64,000 nucleotides of DNA, taken from Stratiolaelaps scimitus (Eukaryota > Arthropoda > Arachnida > Mesostigmata > Laelapidae). Position 1 is the first letter of the stretch. Every line of letters begins with the position of its first letter. Positions 49,148 to 61,374 of this stretch are shown here, in pieces. A model generated the notes under the pieces. That model searched no databases. It saw nothing but the letters and a program-made list of their open reading frames with translations, and was not told the origin of the DNA. The translations under genes and the position numbers were made by a program. Location of the stretch: positions 1,550,001-1,614,000 of the forward strand of contig JABWDB010000007.1 in NCBI GenBank assembly GCA_019614645.1, written 5' to 3'.

Positions 49148-49179
49148 TATATAAGATGCGGGAGCCCCGTGTCAGAGGG
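49148..49179 (+). promoter_or_regulatory. Core promoter of cuticle gene copy 2
   Basis: TATATAAG (49,148-49,155) is followed by the initiator GTCAGA with its A at 49,174. The ATG-free 5' UTR runs 49,174-49,348. Confidence 0.7.
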
Positions 49180-49348
49180 CACAGCTAGTCGGGCATAGCC
49201 TGAATACGATTGAAAGGAGTTGCTGTCTAGGGCATATTCTTTATCGTCATCATTAGTAACGTCTGCCAAGCACTGTGGATACTTGAAGTTGTGTGTGAAG
49301 TTCGACGGATAGTTCCAGGAGTACCCCGCCATCTCCAGGTGTCTAACA

Positions 49349-51451
49349 ATGGTAAGCATCAACTGACTGGCCTTTGAGCTGATTAGCAAAGGCTGCCGAA
49401 CATATGCGCGCCTCATAAGAGAAACACTTTATGTCCTTGTACGAGCCCTCGTGGTATTGTCATGACGGATTATGCAGAGTAGGATAAATACCCGTCCCAC
49501 GTTTTTTGCTTTTATGCTTCACCTGGTTACCGTCGTTAATGCTAAGAGTAGCTTCCATTTATGCATTCTGTTTGTTTATATGTTTTTAGTACTGACTATA
49601 TTCTCGTTGCTCGGTACCCCGTCAATTTTCAGTGGCAACAAAATAGCATGTTATAAAAAGTTTGAACGACCTTCTGTCGATAATCGCAGCAAATATTTGA
49701 GGTACCAAATTTTCATGAAAGTGAATAAGCAAAATATCTTCTTGATTGCGTTAACAATTGGCTTGTGGAATTTTTAAAACAATGATTTTTTAAATATTCA
49801 GAAATTTATCCGACATACGTCGGTGCTGCCGAGATCGAATCTATTGGGTAGCCCATGCCGTATGTCCGCAGTTCCTCCAGGAACCGAGGAAAAAACCGAG
49901 AGAAAACTTTATTGGATCAAATGTGCCTTAATAGTGATTCCGAGGTCTGAAGCCTTTTTTATTCCTTGTTGTCTGCTTGAAACCCCTTGGAGGACCACTG
50001 ACTTCGAGTGGTGTGCAACAAACCACAAACGTATGGGTTTAACTTATCTTTGTATTTCTATTTCAGCGAGTGTTTGTAGCAATTTTTCCGTTGCTGTTGA
50101 TGTCGGGCGGTGCCCTAGCGAAGGCTGCAGGCTATGGCGGAGGTCCTTCCAGTGGAGGTGCCGAGGACTTTGAGGAGGGTATTGGAGGAGGTCACCATGC
50201 CCCAAGCGCCCAACAGGCCCATCAGGCCTCAAGAGGACACCACAGTGGCGGAGCTACTGGGGCTGCATATAGTGCTCCTGCAGCTGCGTCTCGACCTAGT
50301 TATGCATCGCAAGGACAAGTGAAGCCTCAGGGTGGCTATGGTGGTGGTGCCTCATACGGAGGAACTTCTCAAGGCGGCTATGGCGGTGCTAATGGAGGCT
50401 CTAGTGGATACCAGGCGCCTGCGTCTGCTCCGGCTTATGGAGGAGGACACGGCGGGTCTGGAGGTTATGGAGGAGCTGGTGGTCATGGAGGAGCTGGTGG
50501 TCAGGGAGGCGCTGGAGGTCACGGTGATGGAAGTCACGGATGGGAGCCCTACTCATTCTCGTATGCCGCTGAGGATGCTGAGGGCTCACACTCGCACAGT
50601 GCTCAAGGGGATGCTCAAGGCAGAGTGGCTGGAGAATACACCATTCAGCTTACCGACGGAAGATCTCGAACAGTCAAGTGAGTTATCTTTGTATTCTATT
50701 ATATTTGGCTGTTACTTGAAAAACTACCTTCACTATTCTCAACAATCTTCTTCTCCACAAGATTACCTTCCGAGCATATTTTCCTTTCATGACGTCGATG
50801 TAATGTGTATATAAATGTTTAGTTTCTGCTTGCCGTTGACATAATAGTTAACATTCATTTAAGCTTGATCCACAGGGAATAGCTTCCAGTCTAAGATCGA
50901 ACGAAATTTGGACCACAAGATGTGATCACGTCAAACACACATATTTATATGATATAGAGACCGTACACATATTTGTATTTGTCCTTTTCATCAGGTACAC
51001 AGCTGACGAAAACGGTTATCGTGCTGATATTGTGACGAACGAGCTCGGAACCGAGTCGAAGAACCCCGCCGATGTCACGATCCAGTCCTCTGCACCAACT
51101 GGTGAAGAAGCTGCCTATCAATCGGGCGGTGCCGGCAGTGGTGAATCGTATGGCGGTGTAGCGGCTTCAGCGGGTCAGTCCTACGATAGTCAATCCTACG
51201 CGAAATCACAGCCATTCTCGCAGTCTAATTCGTTCTCTTCGGGATCCACTGGGGCTTACTCCCAGCCAGGGGCTGGAGGATCTTCTCATGGACAGCAAAG
51301 ACAGCACTCGCAGCCATCATATTCAGGCGGTCATAGCGATGCAGGATCCGATCACCATGGGGGATCTCATGGCGGAGCTGATGCAGGAAGCCACCATTCT
51401 GAGCCCCAAGAGCAGACACCTAGGCGCAGAAATAAGCCCTCCTACGGATAA
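49349..51451 (+). CDS. Cuticle protein, R&R chitin-binding, copy 2 (356 aa)
   Basis: Coding exons are 49,349-49,351 (ATG only), 50,067-50,677 and 50,995-51,451; introns are 715 and 317 bp. It is 30 residues shorter than copy 1. The stretch from HANAGNAV through YGQGG after the QQAH motif is absent and a single Gln joins the flanks; the frame is kept. The signal peptide reads RVFVAIFPLLLMSGGALA. The R&R domain begins at about residue 159 (GWEPYSFSYAAEDAEG) and the phase-2 intron splits Lys205. It differs from copy 3 only at GATGAAYS (Gly there) and GSGESYGG (Gly there). All splice sites, the start and the stop are intact, so the gene should be functional. Glu in the otherwise Gly-rich GSGGSYGG context is the only odd residue. 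Confidence 0.85.
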
Positions 51452-52249
51452 ACAACGGATATAGTCCGAGATGTATTACCGTTAAAATTTTTATGCAGGA
51501 TTAGTATGCTACGTGTATTATAGTTGACCATTACGGGTGATGAATCGAGTGATGCACCTGCTCAAAAGCTATGCAACTTTCCTATAATGAAGTTCCCAAT
51601 TGCTGGGAATTCCTTTTTATATTTTAAAATGTGGATGTTGGAATGGCTGTATTATCCGAGAGTGACGCTGATTGTATTGTTATCCCTGGTTGTGGAAAAC
51701 CGATGCATGCGGCTCCCATGTATCCCTCCGCAGGGGTACTACAACAAACCTACAGGGAATTTTCCAAGTCGATAGGACGCCAGCGTGTCATTTCGATATG
51801 AGATCACTCACTTTCTCTTATTCATGTCCAACATCAGATATTTAAATGTTCGTCTATGTCGTCCAGTGGAATTTGACCGAGTTACAAATGGGTGCCTGCA
51901 GTTGTCAGCGTATAATATCTCTAACCATTCATCTTCCCCTGTGCATACATGCATATCTCATATGTGTTTGGACTGTGTTTCGTGCGTCATCATCCTGTTG
52001 TATGTGAGCGTGTCTCCGGTTAAGTAATGGCTTGCTGCACGGAAAGCTTTGTCGATTATGGGAAAATGCCTTATGAGAAACTAAAACCGTTAGATGGAAC
52101 TTCAATCAGCTGTCCCGAATTATCCAGCTCTTAACCGAAGGAGCCCTCGTCATTTTGACTATCCTTAACCCATTATGAATTGATGTTGAGCTAAAACGTG
52201 AATATAGAAAAAGTAGAATTTAACTATTTATTTTGCGAAAATGCCTGAT

Positions 52250-52275
52250 TATATATATATATACATTATATATAC
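52250..52275. repeat. (AT)n tract in the 3' UTR of copy 2
   Basis: The same AT tract, ACATT interruption and second AT run as in copy 1, about 40 bp before the poly(A) signal. Confidence 0.8.
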
Positions 52276-52305
52276 GCGAGAATGTTTTATGTTGATGTGT
52301 CGAGA

Positions 52306-52311
52306 AATAAA
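52306..52311 (+). promoter_or_regulatory. Poly(A) signal of copy 2
   Basis: AATAAA in the conserved context GTCGAGAAATAAAACC, about 855 bp after the stop. Confidence 0.5.
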
Positions 52312-52766
52312 ACCTACGAGCTTCTGCTATTGTTCGTCATGAACTTCGATCGTGTAATTATGCCCAACTAATTAGTTACTGATAGCCTTGCTAGTTTATG
52401 AAAACTTTTTGAATACTTTTCACTTTAGGTTGCGCATCAAACATACTCATTGTGGACTGTAAAGTTCACTTTATTTTTAACAGGAGTTCCGATTGACAAC
52501 AAGCTCTTCTGTCGTTATGCCCAGAATTGGATCAAATTTGATGAACTTCCACCAAACAGTCTAGCCATAGTTTTTACACTTGGACTTCTGATGTCTTAGT
52601 GCTTTTTCCAATGAGGAGGCGAAATCTCATAAAAGCCAGCCCAGTCATTCCGTGATTCAGATTCGCCAGGTCTTTCACTCTTATAAAGGTTTCTCAACTG
52701 ATGACTGACTGTCACTCTCGTCTCTCTTACGTCGACTCCTCCCGGATCTTGAACCACTTGGCAGTG

Positions 52767-53430
52767 TTTTTTGTGAGAGAGCTTTAAGGCCAAAATCCTT
52801 AGTGGACACCGGGATTCACCGTTAGGCGTTATTTACCACTGTGATGTCGGACTCACTAAAAGTCTTGGAGCTCGAAAACTTAGTCCGCGGTTTGGAATAG
52901 GCTTGCAGGGACAACTAATGCGTTAATTCCTGTTGGTCGTTCTGGTACATCCTCTTGCAGAGTTCTCCGCCTCTTGAGACGCCCCTTGATTCCGAGCGAG
53001 ATATGATTTCTCGCTGTTCCCCTAAACCTGACCGCGCACCAACGCCTGGCCGACGTCGTCTGTTTGTCTGACACTTTCTGAGATTCCAACTCTTCCTATT
53101 CGGGCTTTGTCGACTACGATTTCCCTGGTTAATTTAACTCCTATTGGCCACTACTCCCTATTTTTCACGATGTGCCTTACGAAGGCAGCAATGCCATAGT
53201 TGATCGCTCGTCTACTCTCTCGGTGTCGGAGTTACTTTACCTGACCTCTTCTTGTGCCCAGCAGATCGCTAAGACGTGTTGCGGATTCTCTTCCAGCCCT
53301 TCTTCGCAGTTTACACATTTATCTGACGGAGCCTTCCCAATTGACATTAGGCAGGACTGAAACTTCCCGTCTCCTGTGACTAACTGTGTAAGGTCGTAAG
53401 GGAGCTTCCACCTTCAGCTGGCTCGATCCA
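52767..53430 (-). mobile_element. LINE 3' end with zinc-knuckle remnant, spacer 2
   Basis: Read on the minus strand, the order is that of the ORF2 C-terminus of R1/Jockey-type non-LTR retrotransposons. First comes LTQLVTGDGKFQSCLMSIGK (relatives: LTQ.LTGHG.F..YL.RIGK). Next is a Cys-Cys-His-Cys knuckle, CVNCEEGLEENPQHVLAIC (about 53,255-53,319). Then follow a short helical segment (AINYGIAAFVRHIVKNRE), a 3' UTR and a poly-A run (plus T run 52,767-52,772). Stops and frameshifts make it inactive. No RT is attached, so the insertion was 5'-truncated or later deleted. Clade assignment is an inference from motif order. Confidence 0.65.
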
Positions 53431-54003
53431 GTCATGAATCACTCGACAGGAGCTGATTCGTTCAGGATTAGATTAGATCTGCCACTGGCTTCTAATGAGC
53501 GTACACCAAACATTTCATTCACCGATAATTGACCTTAATTAATGTCCATACGGGCGTTCTTGTTTGTTGGATATGAGGGTTGACACACATTTTGCATAAC
53601 GTTGCGGCTGGCTGGCATTACTGTACCACATGGGATACAATACCAAAAGAAGTTTTTATAGAAAAAATTATTTGGCCTTCAACAATTGACCGAACCCACT
53701 TGAGCAGTAGACTGACGCAATACTCAATAGGCGTTACCGACTATCGGTCAGAACTAAATCAGGATATTTCACGTTGTTTTTTATGGGATGGGTATTGGAA
53801 GCTTTGACGTTTCCTGCAAGCTTCAGGAAGACGATCATATTGTTGTACCAGTGAACTCAGAGGCAGTATCTTTAATATTCCAAGAAGCCTTTACCTCTCA
53901 AGTGCTCCCATTATGTTGCGCGATGACGAAATATTAAATATTAATATTTATTTATGATATTATTTATTTAAATAAATGTTAGCTCAACAAGAAGTAAATA
54001 TTC
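53431..54003. other. Spacer of unit 2, no gene
   Basis: Non-coding. Unit 2 lacks about 26 bp present in unit 3 at 53,470 (TTCAGGATTAGATTAGATCT joins directly to GCCACTGG). This largely accounts for the 5,998-bp versus 6,028-bp unit spacing. A 75-codon plus-strand frame (53,580-53,807) is not supported as a gene. Confidence 0.55.
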
Positions 54004-54144
54004 AATAATTAGTGACAGTGTCAGGCCGATCCCGTCATGGTCGTAAGGGAGGCGATGGCATTGCCTTCCTGAATAGCGGAAGAAAGGCGCTAAAGAAGGA
54101 AGGCTCCTTCCAGCTTGTCCCCGGTGGCGCGGATCATGAATATT
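54004..54144 (-). mobile_element. Second LINE C-terminal remnant, spacer 2
   Basis: The same RLSSAIQEGNAIASL block as at 48.05 kb. The central GGATCC is changed to GGCTCC here. It is decayed and has no function. Confidence 0.5.
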
Positions 54145-54697
54145 GCTCCCAATATTTAGCAGTACCCAGATGTGTGACGTAGTGTTAATAGTTCGCACGA
54201 ACATCGAAAAAAAGTTGACCTCCATTGAAGTTCAGTGATGTAGATGTAAGAACTCGTTCGGATTTTTCATTTTCCATCCCGCCTGGTTACGTTTCTCGGA
54301 CAGTCGAAGTTCAACTTCACGTCTTAATTATTGTGTCATATGAAATTTCATCGAATCAAGTTTCAGAAGAGCAGTAGCTTCAGAAGTTCAGTAAATTTGG
54401 GGCAATGCCCTGGCAGAGAAGATACAAAGCGAAAAAGCTAAGCATTAGAAGGTTCTTAGATTTGCAGTTCCCCAAGGTAACCTTGATTTCGACGCTGTCC
54501 AAGGCTGGGTTAATTGGACGCTCGGCACATAAGACCTTGCACGGCCCAACCATGTCTGGAGGGGCAAGGAGGCCGGCAGGAGGGTGAATAGGTCACTAGC
54601 CGCCCCTGCAAACCCTGGCTTAGAGCAACACAAGAAAGGTCCAGTCCATACGAGGTCCAAGGCTTTACTCAGTGGGGGTCTCACAGTATCCCGGTGA

Positions 54698-54850
54698 CTA
54701 ACTCAGAAGTGAAATCCTGTGCCCATTATGGATTTTGCCTTCAACTTATTAAAAAAGAAAAAAAAGTGGATTTGGAGACGCTAAGTGCGAAACCACAAAT
54801 ATCGACTATGTCTCACGTGTCTCTGGGACTTCGAGGAATTCAACTACGGA
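54698..54850 (+). mobile_element. Possible piggyBac-like transposase C-terminus, spacer 2
   Basis: KCETTNIDYV followed in another frame by LTCLWDFEEFNYG (54,783-54,848). The case and its weakness are the same as for spacer 1. Confidence 0.25.
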
Positions 54851-55145
54851 AGTGTCACTCGCTCCCGCATTGGCGCCAGGGTCCAACACCAGAACGGTGG
54901 AAAGGATCCCATCACATCATCCCTGGTGCTGTATTGCGCTTGGACCCCCAGAAATATAATGCAGTGACGAAAAATACGAACCATGGATGGACGGATGCCA
55001 GTGCTGTATAACGACCGCGGTCGGCTGCTTCTGATGTATGAAGGGTTCATCAAAAAAATGTTGGAAGGGAAATAACACCAAACTACATTGAGGAGAATAA
55101 CCCTCATACACAGTTCTACCATAAAGCGTTGAACAAGTGAGGGTG

Positions 55146-55177
55146 TATATAAGATGCGGGAGCCCCGTGTCAGAGGG
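55146..55177 (+). promoter_or_regulatory. Core promoter of cuticle gene copy 3
   Basis: TATATAAG (55,146-55,153) with the initiator A at 55,172. The 5' UTR (55,172-55,346) contains no ATG. Confidence 0.7.
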
Positions 55178-55346
55178 CACAGCTAGTCGGGCATAGCCTG
55201 AATACGATTGAAAGGAGTTGCTGTCTAGGGCATATTCTTTATCGTCATCATTAGTAACGTCTGCCAAGCACTGTGGATACTTGAAGTTGTGTGTGAAGTT
55301 CGACGGATAGTTCCAGGAGTACCCCGCCATCTCCAGGTGTCTAACA

Positions 55347-57449
55347 ATGGTAAGCATCAACTGACTGGCCTTTGAGCTGATTAGCAAAGGCTGCCGAACA
55401 TATGCGCACCTCATAAGAGAAACACTTTATGTCCTTGTACGAGCCCTCGTGGTATTGTCATGACGGATTATGCAGAGTAGGATAAATAACCGTCCCACGT
55501 TTTTTGCTTTTATGCTTCACCTGGTTACCGTCGTTAATGCTAAGAGTAGCTTCCATTTATGCATTCTGTTTGTTTATATGTTTTTAGTACTGACTATATT
55601 CTCGTTGCTCGGTACCCCGTCAATTTTCAGTGGCAACAAAAAGGCATGTTATAAAAAGTTTGAACGACCTTCTGTCGATAATCGCAGCAAATATTTGAGG
55701 TAACTAATTTTCATGAAAGTGAATAAGCAAAATATTTTCTTGATTGCGTTAACAATTGGCTTGTGGAATTTTTAAAACAATGATTTTTTAAATATTCCGA
55801 AATTTATCCGACATACGTCGGTGCTGCCGAGATCGAATCTATTGGGTAGCCCATGCCGTATGTCCGCAGTTCCTCCAGGAACCGAGGAAAAAACCGAGAG
55901 AAAACTTTATTGGATCAAATGTGCCTTAATAGTGATTCCGAGGTCTGAAGCCTTTTTTATTCCTTGTTGTCTGCTTGAAACCCCTTGGAGGACCACTGAC
56001 TTCGAGTGGTGTGCAACAAACCACAAACGTATGGGTTTAACTTATCTTTGTATTTCTATTTCAGCGAGTGTTTGTAGCAATTTTTCCGTTGCTGTTGATG
56101 TCGGGCGGTGCCCTAGCGAAGGCTGCAGGCTATGGCGGAGGTCCTTCCAGTGGAGGTGCCGAGGACTTTGAGGAGGGTATTGGAGGAGGTCACCATGCCC
56201 CAAGCGCCCAACAGGCCCATCAGGCCTCAAGAGGACACCACAGTGGCGGAGCTACTGGGGGTGCATATAGTGCTCCTGCAGCTGCGTCTCGACCTAGTTA
56301 TGCATCGCAAGGACAAGTGAAGCCTCAGGGTGGCTATGGTGGTGGTGCCTCATACGGAGGAACTTCTCAAGGCGGCTATGGCGGTGCTAATGGAGGCTCT
56401 AGTGGATACCAGGCGCCTGCGTCTGCTCCGGCTTATGGAGGAGGACACGGCGGGTCTGGAGGTTATGGAGGAGCTGGTGGTCATGGAGGAGCTGGTGGTC
56501 AGGGAGGCGCTGGAGGTCACGGTGATGGAAGTCACGGATGGGAGCCCTACTCATTCTCGTATGCCGCTGAGGATGCTGAGGGCTCACACTCGCACAGTGC
56601 TCAAGGGGATGCTCAAGGCAGAGTGGCTGGAGAATACACCATTCAGCTTACCGACGGAAGATCTCGAACAGTCAAGTGAGTTATCTTTGTATTCTATTAT
56701 ATTTGGCTGTTACTTGAAAAACTACCTTCACTATTCTCAACAATCTTCTTCTCCACAAGATTACCTTCCGAGCATATTTTCCTTTCATGACGTCGATGTA
56801 ATGTGTATATAAATGTTTAGTTTCTGCTTGCCGTTGACATAATAGTTAACATTCATTTAAGCTTGATCCACAGGGAATAGCTTCCAGTCTAAGATCGAAC
56901 GAAATTTGGACCACAAGATGTGATCACGTCAAACACACATATTTATATGATATAGAGACCGTACACATATTTGTATTTGTCCTTTTCATCAGGTACACAG
57001 CTGACGAAAACGGTTATCGTGCTGATATTGTGACGAACGAGCTCGGAACCGAGTCGAAGAACCCCGCCGATGTCACGATCCAGTCCTCTGCACCAACTGG
57101 TGAAGAAGCTGCCTATCAATCGGGCGGTGCCGGCAGTGGTGGATCGTATGGCGGTGTAGCGGCTTCAGCGGGTCAGTCCTACGATAGTCAATCCTACGCG
57201 AAATCACAGCCATTCTCGCAGTCTAATTCGTTCTCTTCGGGATCCACTGGGGCTTACTCCCAGCCAGGGGCTGGAGGATCTTCTCATGGACAGCAAAGAC
57301 AGCACTCGCAGCCATCATATTCAGGCGGTCATAGCGATGCAGGATCCGATCACCATGGGGGATCTCATGGCGGAGCTGATGCAGGAAGCCACCATTCTGA
57401 GCCCCAAGAGCAGACACCTAGGCGCAGAAATAAGCCCTCCTACGGATAA
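55347..57449 (+). CDS. Cuticle protein, R&R chitin-binding, copy 3 (356 aa)
   Basis: Coding exons are 55,347-55,349 (ATG only), 56,065-56,675 and 56,993-57,449, with introns of 715 and 317 bp, identical in size to copy 2. Every landmark sits exactly 5,998 bp to the right of its counterpart in copy 2. The protein differs at two residues only, so the two genes are either a very recent duplication or have been homogenised. It carries the same short N-terminal region (QQAHQASRGHH), the R&R domain from about residue 159 with Lys205 at the intron junction, and the same RRRNKPSYG end. Nothing suggests loss of function. Confidence 0.85.
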
Positions 57450-58246
57450 ACAACGGATATAGTCCGAGATGTATTACCGTTAAAATTTTTATGCAGGATT
57501 AGTATGCTACGTGTATTATAGTTGACCATTACGGGTGATGAATCGAGTGATGCACCTGCTCAAAAGCTATGCAACTTTCCTATAATGAAGTTCCCAATTG
57601 CTGGGAATTCCTTTTTATATTTTAAAATGTGGATGTTGGAATGGCTGTATTATCCGAGAGTGACGCTGATTGTATTGTTATCCCTGGTTGTGGAAAACCG
57701 ATGCATGCGGCTCCCATGTATCCCTCCGCAGGGGTACTACAACAAACCTACAGGGAATTTTCCAAGTCGATAGGACGCCAGCGTGTCATTTCGATATGAG
57801 ATCACTCACTTTCTCTTATTCATGTCCAACATCAGATATCCAAATGTTCGTCTATGTCGTCCAGTGGAATTTGACCGAGTTACAAATGGGTGCCTGCAGT
57901 TGTCAGCGTATAATATCTCTAACCATTCATCTTCCCCTGTGCATACATGCATATCTCATATGTGTTTGGACTTTGTTTCGTGCGTCATCATCCTGTTGTA
58001 TGTGAGCGTGTCTCCGGTTAAGTAATGGCTTGCTGCACGGAAGGCTTTGTCGATTATGGGAAAATGCCTTATGAGAAACTAAAACCGTTAGATGGAACTT
58101 CAATCAGCTGTCCCGAATTATCCAGCTCTTAACCGAAGGAGCCCTCGTCATTTTGACTATCCTTAACCCATTATGAATTGATGTTGAGCTAAAACGTGAA
58201 TATAGAAAAAGTAGAATTTAACTATTTATTTTGCGAAAATGCCTGA

Positions 58247-58273
58247 TTATATATATATATACATTATATATAC
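58247..58273. repeat. (AT)n tract in the 3' UTR of copy 3
   Basis: The same tract and interruption as in copies 1 and 2. Confidence 0.8.
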
Positions 58274-58303
58274 GCGTGAATGTTTTATGTTGATGTGTCG
58301 AGA

Positions 58304-58309
58304 AATAAA
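58304..58309 (+). promoter_or_regulatory. Poly(A) signal of copy 3
   Basis: AATAAA, 855 bp after the stop, in the conserved context. Confidence 0.5.
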
Positions 58310-58764
58310 ACCTACGAGCTTCTGCTATTGTTCGTCATGAACTTCGATCGTGTACTTATGCCCAACTAATTAGTTACTGATAGCCTTGCTAGTTTATGAA
58401 AACTTTTTGAATACTTTTCACTTTAGGTTGCGCATCAAACTTACTCATTGTAGACTGTAAAGTTCACTTTATTTTTAACAGGAGTTCCGATTGACGACAA
58501 GCTCTTCTGTCGTTATGCCCAGAATTGGATCAAATTTGGTGAACTTCCACGAAACAGTCTAGCCATAGTTTTTACACTTGGACTTCTGATCTCTTAGTGC
58601 TTTTTCCAATGAGGAGGCGAAATCTCATAAAAGCCATCCCAGTCATTCCGTGATTCAGATTCGCCAGGTCTTTCACTCTAATAAAGGTTTCTCAACTGAT
58701 GACTGACTGTCACTCTCGTCTCTCTTACGTCGACTCCTCCCGGATCTTGAACCACTTGGCAGTG

Positions 58765-59430
58765 TTTTTTGTGAGAGAGCTTTAAGGCCAAAATCCTTAA
58801 TGGACACCGGGATTCACCGTTAGGCGTTATTTACCACTGTGATGTCGGACTCACTAAAAGTCTTGGAGCTCGAAAACTTAGTCCGCGGTTTGGAATAGGC
58901 TTGCAGGGACAACTAATGCGTTAATTCCTGTTGGTCGTTCTGGTACATCCTCTTGCAGAGTTCTCCGCCTCTTGAGACGCCCCTTGATTCCGGGCGAGAT
59001 ATGATTTCTCGCTATTCCCCTAAACCTGACCGCGCACCAACGCCTGGCCTACGTCGTCTGTTTGTCTGCCACATTCTGAGATTCCAACTCTTCCTATTCG
59101 GGCTTTGTCGACTACGATTTCCCTGGTTAATTTAACTCCTATTGGCCACTACTCCCTATTTTTCACGATGTGCCTTACGAAGGCAGCAATGCCATAGTTG
59201 ATCGCTCGTCTACTCTCTCGGTGTCGGAGTTACTTTTCCTGACCTCTTCTTGTGCCCAGCAGATCGCTAAGACGTGTTGCGGATTGGCTTCCAGCCCCTC
59301 TTCGCAGTTTACACATTTATCTGACGGAGCCTTCCCAATTGACATTAGGCAGGACTGAAACTTCCCGTCTCCTGTGACTAACTGTGTAAGGTCGTAAGGG
59401 AGCTTCCACCTTCAGCTGGCTCGATCCAGT
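58765..59430 (-). mobile_element. LINE 3' end with zinc-knuckle remnant, spacer 3
   Basis: The counterpart of 52,767-53,430. The knuckle reads CVNCEEGLEANPQHVLAIC, with one residue different from spacer 2 (Glu to Ala from the GGATTGGCTTCC change). The poly-A equivalent is the plus T run 58,765-58,770. Confidence 0.65.
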
Positions 59431-60025
59431 CATGAATCACTCGACAGGAGCTGATTCGTTCAGGAGAGGACTCACGGAACAGTTATCATTCGGCTTCAAT
59501 ATCTGCCACTGGCTTCTAATGAGCGTACACCAAACATTTCATTCACCGATAATTGACCTTAATTAATGTCCATACGGGCGTTCTTGTTTGTTGGATATGA
59601 GGGTTGACACACATTTTGCACAACGTTGCGGCTGGCTGGCATTACTGTACCACATGGGATACAATACCAAAGGAAGTTTTTATAGAAAAAATTATTTGGC
59701 CTTCAACAATTGACCGAACTCACTTGAGTAGTAGACTGACGCAATACTCAATAGGCGTTACCGACTATCGGTCAGAACTAAATCAGGATATTTCACGTTG
59801 TTTTTTATGGGACGGGTATTGGAAGCTTTGACGTTTCCTGCAAGCTTCAGGAAGACGATCATATTGTTGTACCAGTGAACTCAGGGGCAGTCTCTTTAAT
59901 ATTCCAAGAAGCCTTTACCTCTCAAGTGCTCCCATTATGTTGCGCGATGACGAAATATTAAATATTAATATTTATTTATGATATTATTTATTTAAGTAAA
60001 TGTTAGCTCAACAAGAAGTAAATAT
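59431..60025. other. Spacer of unit 3, no gene
   Basis: Non-coding. It retains the segment AGAGGACTCACGGAACAG...GCTTCAATATCT that unit 2 has lost and unit 1 also has. No independent gene was seen. Confidence 0.55.
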
Positions 60026-60170
60026 TCAATAATTAGTGACAGTGTCAGGCCGATGCCGTCATGGTCGTAAGGGAGGCGATGGCATTGCCTTCCTGAATAG
60101 CGGAAGAAAGGCGCTAAAGAAGGAAGGATCCTGCCAGCTTGTCCCCGGTGGCGCGGATCATGAATATTGC
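60026..60170 (-). mobile_element. Second LINE C-terminal remnant, spacer 3
   Basis: The same RLSSAIQEGNAIASL block as spacers 1 and 2, with GGATCC as in spacer 1. Confidence 0.5.
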
Positions 60171-60721
60171 TCTCAATATTTAGCAGTATCCAGATGTGTG
60201 ACGTAGTGTTAATAGTTCGCACGAACATCGAAAAAAAGTTGACCTCCATTGAAGTTCAGTGATGTAGATGTAAGAACTCGTTCGGATTTTTCATTTTCCA
60301 TCCCGCCTGGTTACGTTTCTCGAACAGTCGAAGTTCAACTTCACGTCTTAATTATTGTGTCATATGAAATTTCATCGAATCAAGTTTCAGAAGAGCAGTA
60401 GCTTCAGAAGTCCAGTAAATTTGGGGCAATGCCCTGGCAGAGAAGATACAAAGCGAAAAAGCTAAGCATTAGAAGGTTCTTAGATTTGCAGTTCCCTAAG
60501 GTAACTTTAAGTTCGATGCTGCCAAAGGCTTGGTTAATTGGACGCTCGGCACATAAGACCTCGCACGGGCCAAGCATATCTGCAGGGGCAAGGAGCCCGG
60601 CAGGAGGGTAAATAGGTCACTAGCCGCCCCTGCAAACCCTGGCTTAGAGCAACACAAGAAAGGTCCAGTCCATACGAGGTCCAAGGTTTTACTCAGTGGG
60701 GGTCTCACAGTATCCCGGTGA

Positions 60722-60875
60722 CTAACTCAGAAGTGAAATCCTGTGCCCATTATGGATTTTGCCTTCAACTTATTAAAAAAGAAAAAAAAGTGGATTTGGA
60801 GACGCTAAGTGCGAAACCACAAATATCAACTACGTCTCATGTGTCTCTGGGACTTCGAGGAATTCAACTACGGAA
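60722..60875 (+). mobile_element. Possible piggyBac-like transposase C-terminus, spacer 3
   Basis: KCETTNINYV, then LWDFEEFNYG (60,807-60,872). The part just upstream (60,490-60,610) carries more substitutions than in spacers 1 and 2. The support is weak and comes from motif order only. Confidence 0.22.
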
Positions 60876-61173
60876 GTGTCACTCGCTCCCGCATTGGCGC
60901 CAGGGTCCAACACTAGCACGGTGGAAAGGATCCCATCGCATCATCTCCGGTGCTGTATTGCGCGTGGACCCCCAGAAATATAATGCAGTGACGAAAAATA
61001 CGAACCATCTTATGGATGGACGAACACCAGTGCTGTATAACGACCGCGGTCGGCTGCTTCTGATGTATGAAGGGTTCATCAAAAAATATTGGAAGGGAAA
61101 TAACACCAAACTACTTTGAGGAGAATAACCCTCATACACAGTTCTACCATAAAGCGTTGAACAAGTGAGGGTG

Positions 61174-61205
61174 TATATAAGATGCGGGAGCCCCGTGTCA
61201 GAGGG
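61174..61205 (+). promoter_or_regulatory. Core promoter of cuticle gene copy 4
   Basis: TATATAAG (61,174-61,181) with the initiator A at 61,200. The ATG-free 5' UTR runs 61,200-61,374. Confidence 0.7.
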
Positions 61206-61374
61206 CACAGCTAGTCGGGTATAGCCTGAATACGATTGAAAGGAGTTGCTGTCTAGGGCATATTCTTTATCGTCATCATTAGTAACGTCTGCCAAGCACT
61301 GTGGATACTTGAAGTTGTGTGTGGAGTTCGACGGATAGTTCCAGGAGTACTCCGCCACCTACAGGTGTCTAACA

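Noticed and set aside
48919..49416. 165-codon minus-strand frame across the promoter and 5' UTR of copies 2 and 3 (also 54,917-55,414)
   Set aside because: It overlaps the TATA box, initiator and exon 1. It is broken or altered in copies 1 and 4 and matches no family.
53580..53807. 75-codon plus-strand frame repeated in units 2 and 3
   Set aside because: It is conserved only because the units are duplicated, is not preserved in unit 1, and has no domain or promoter.
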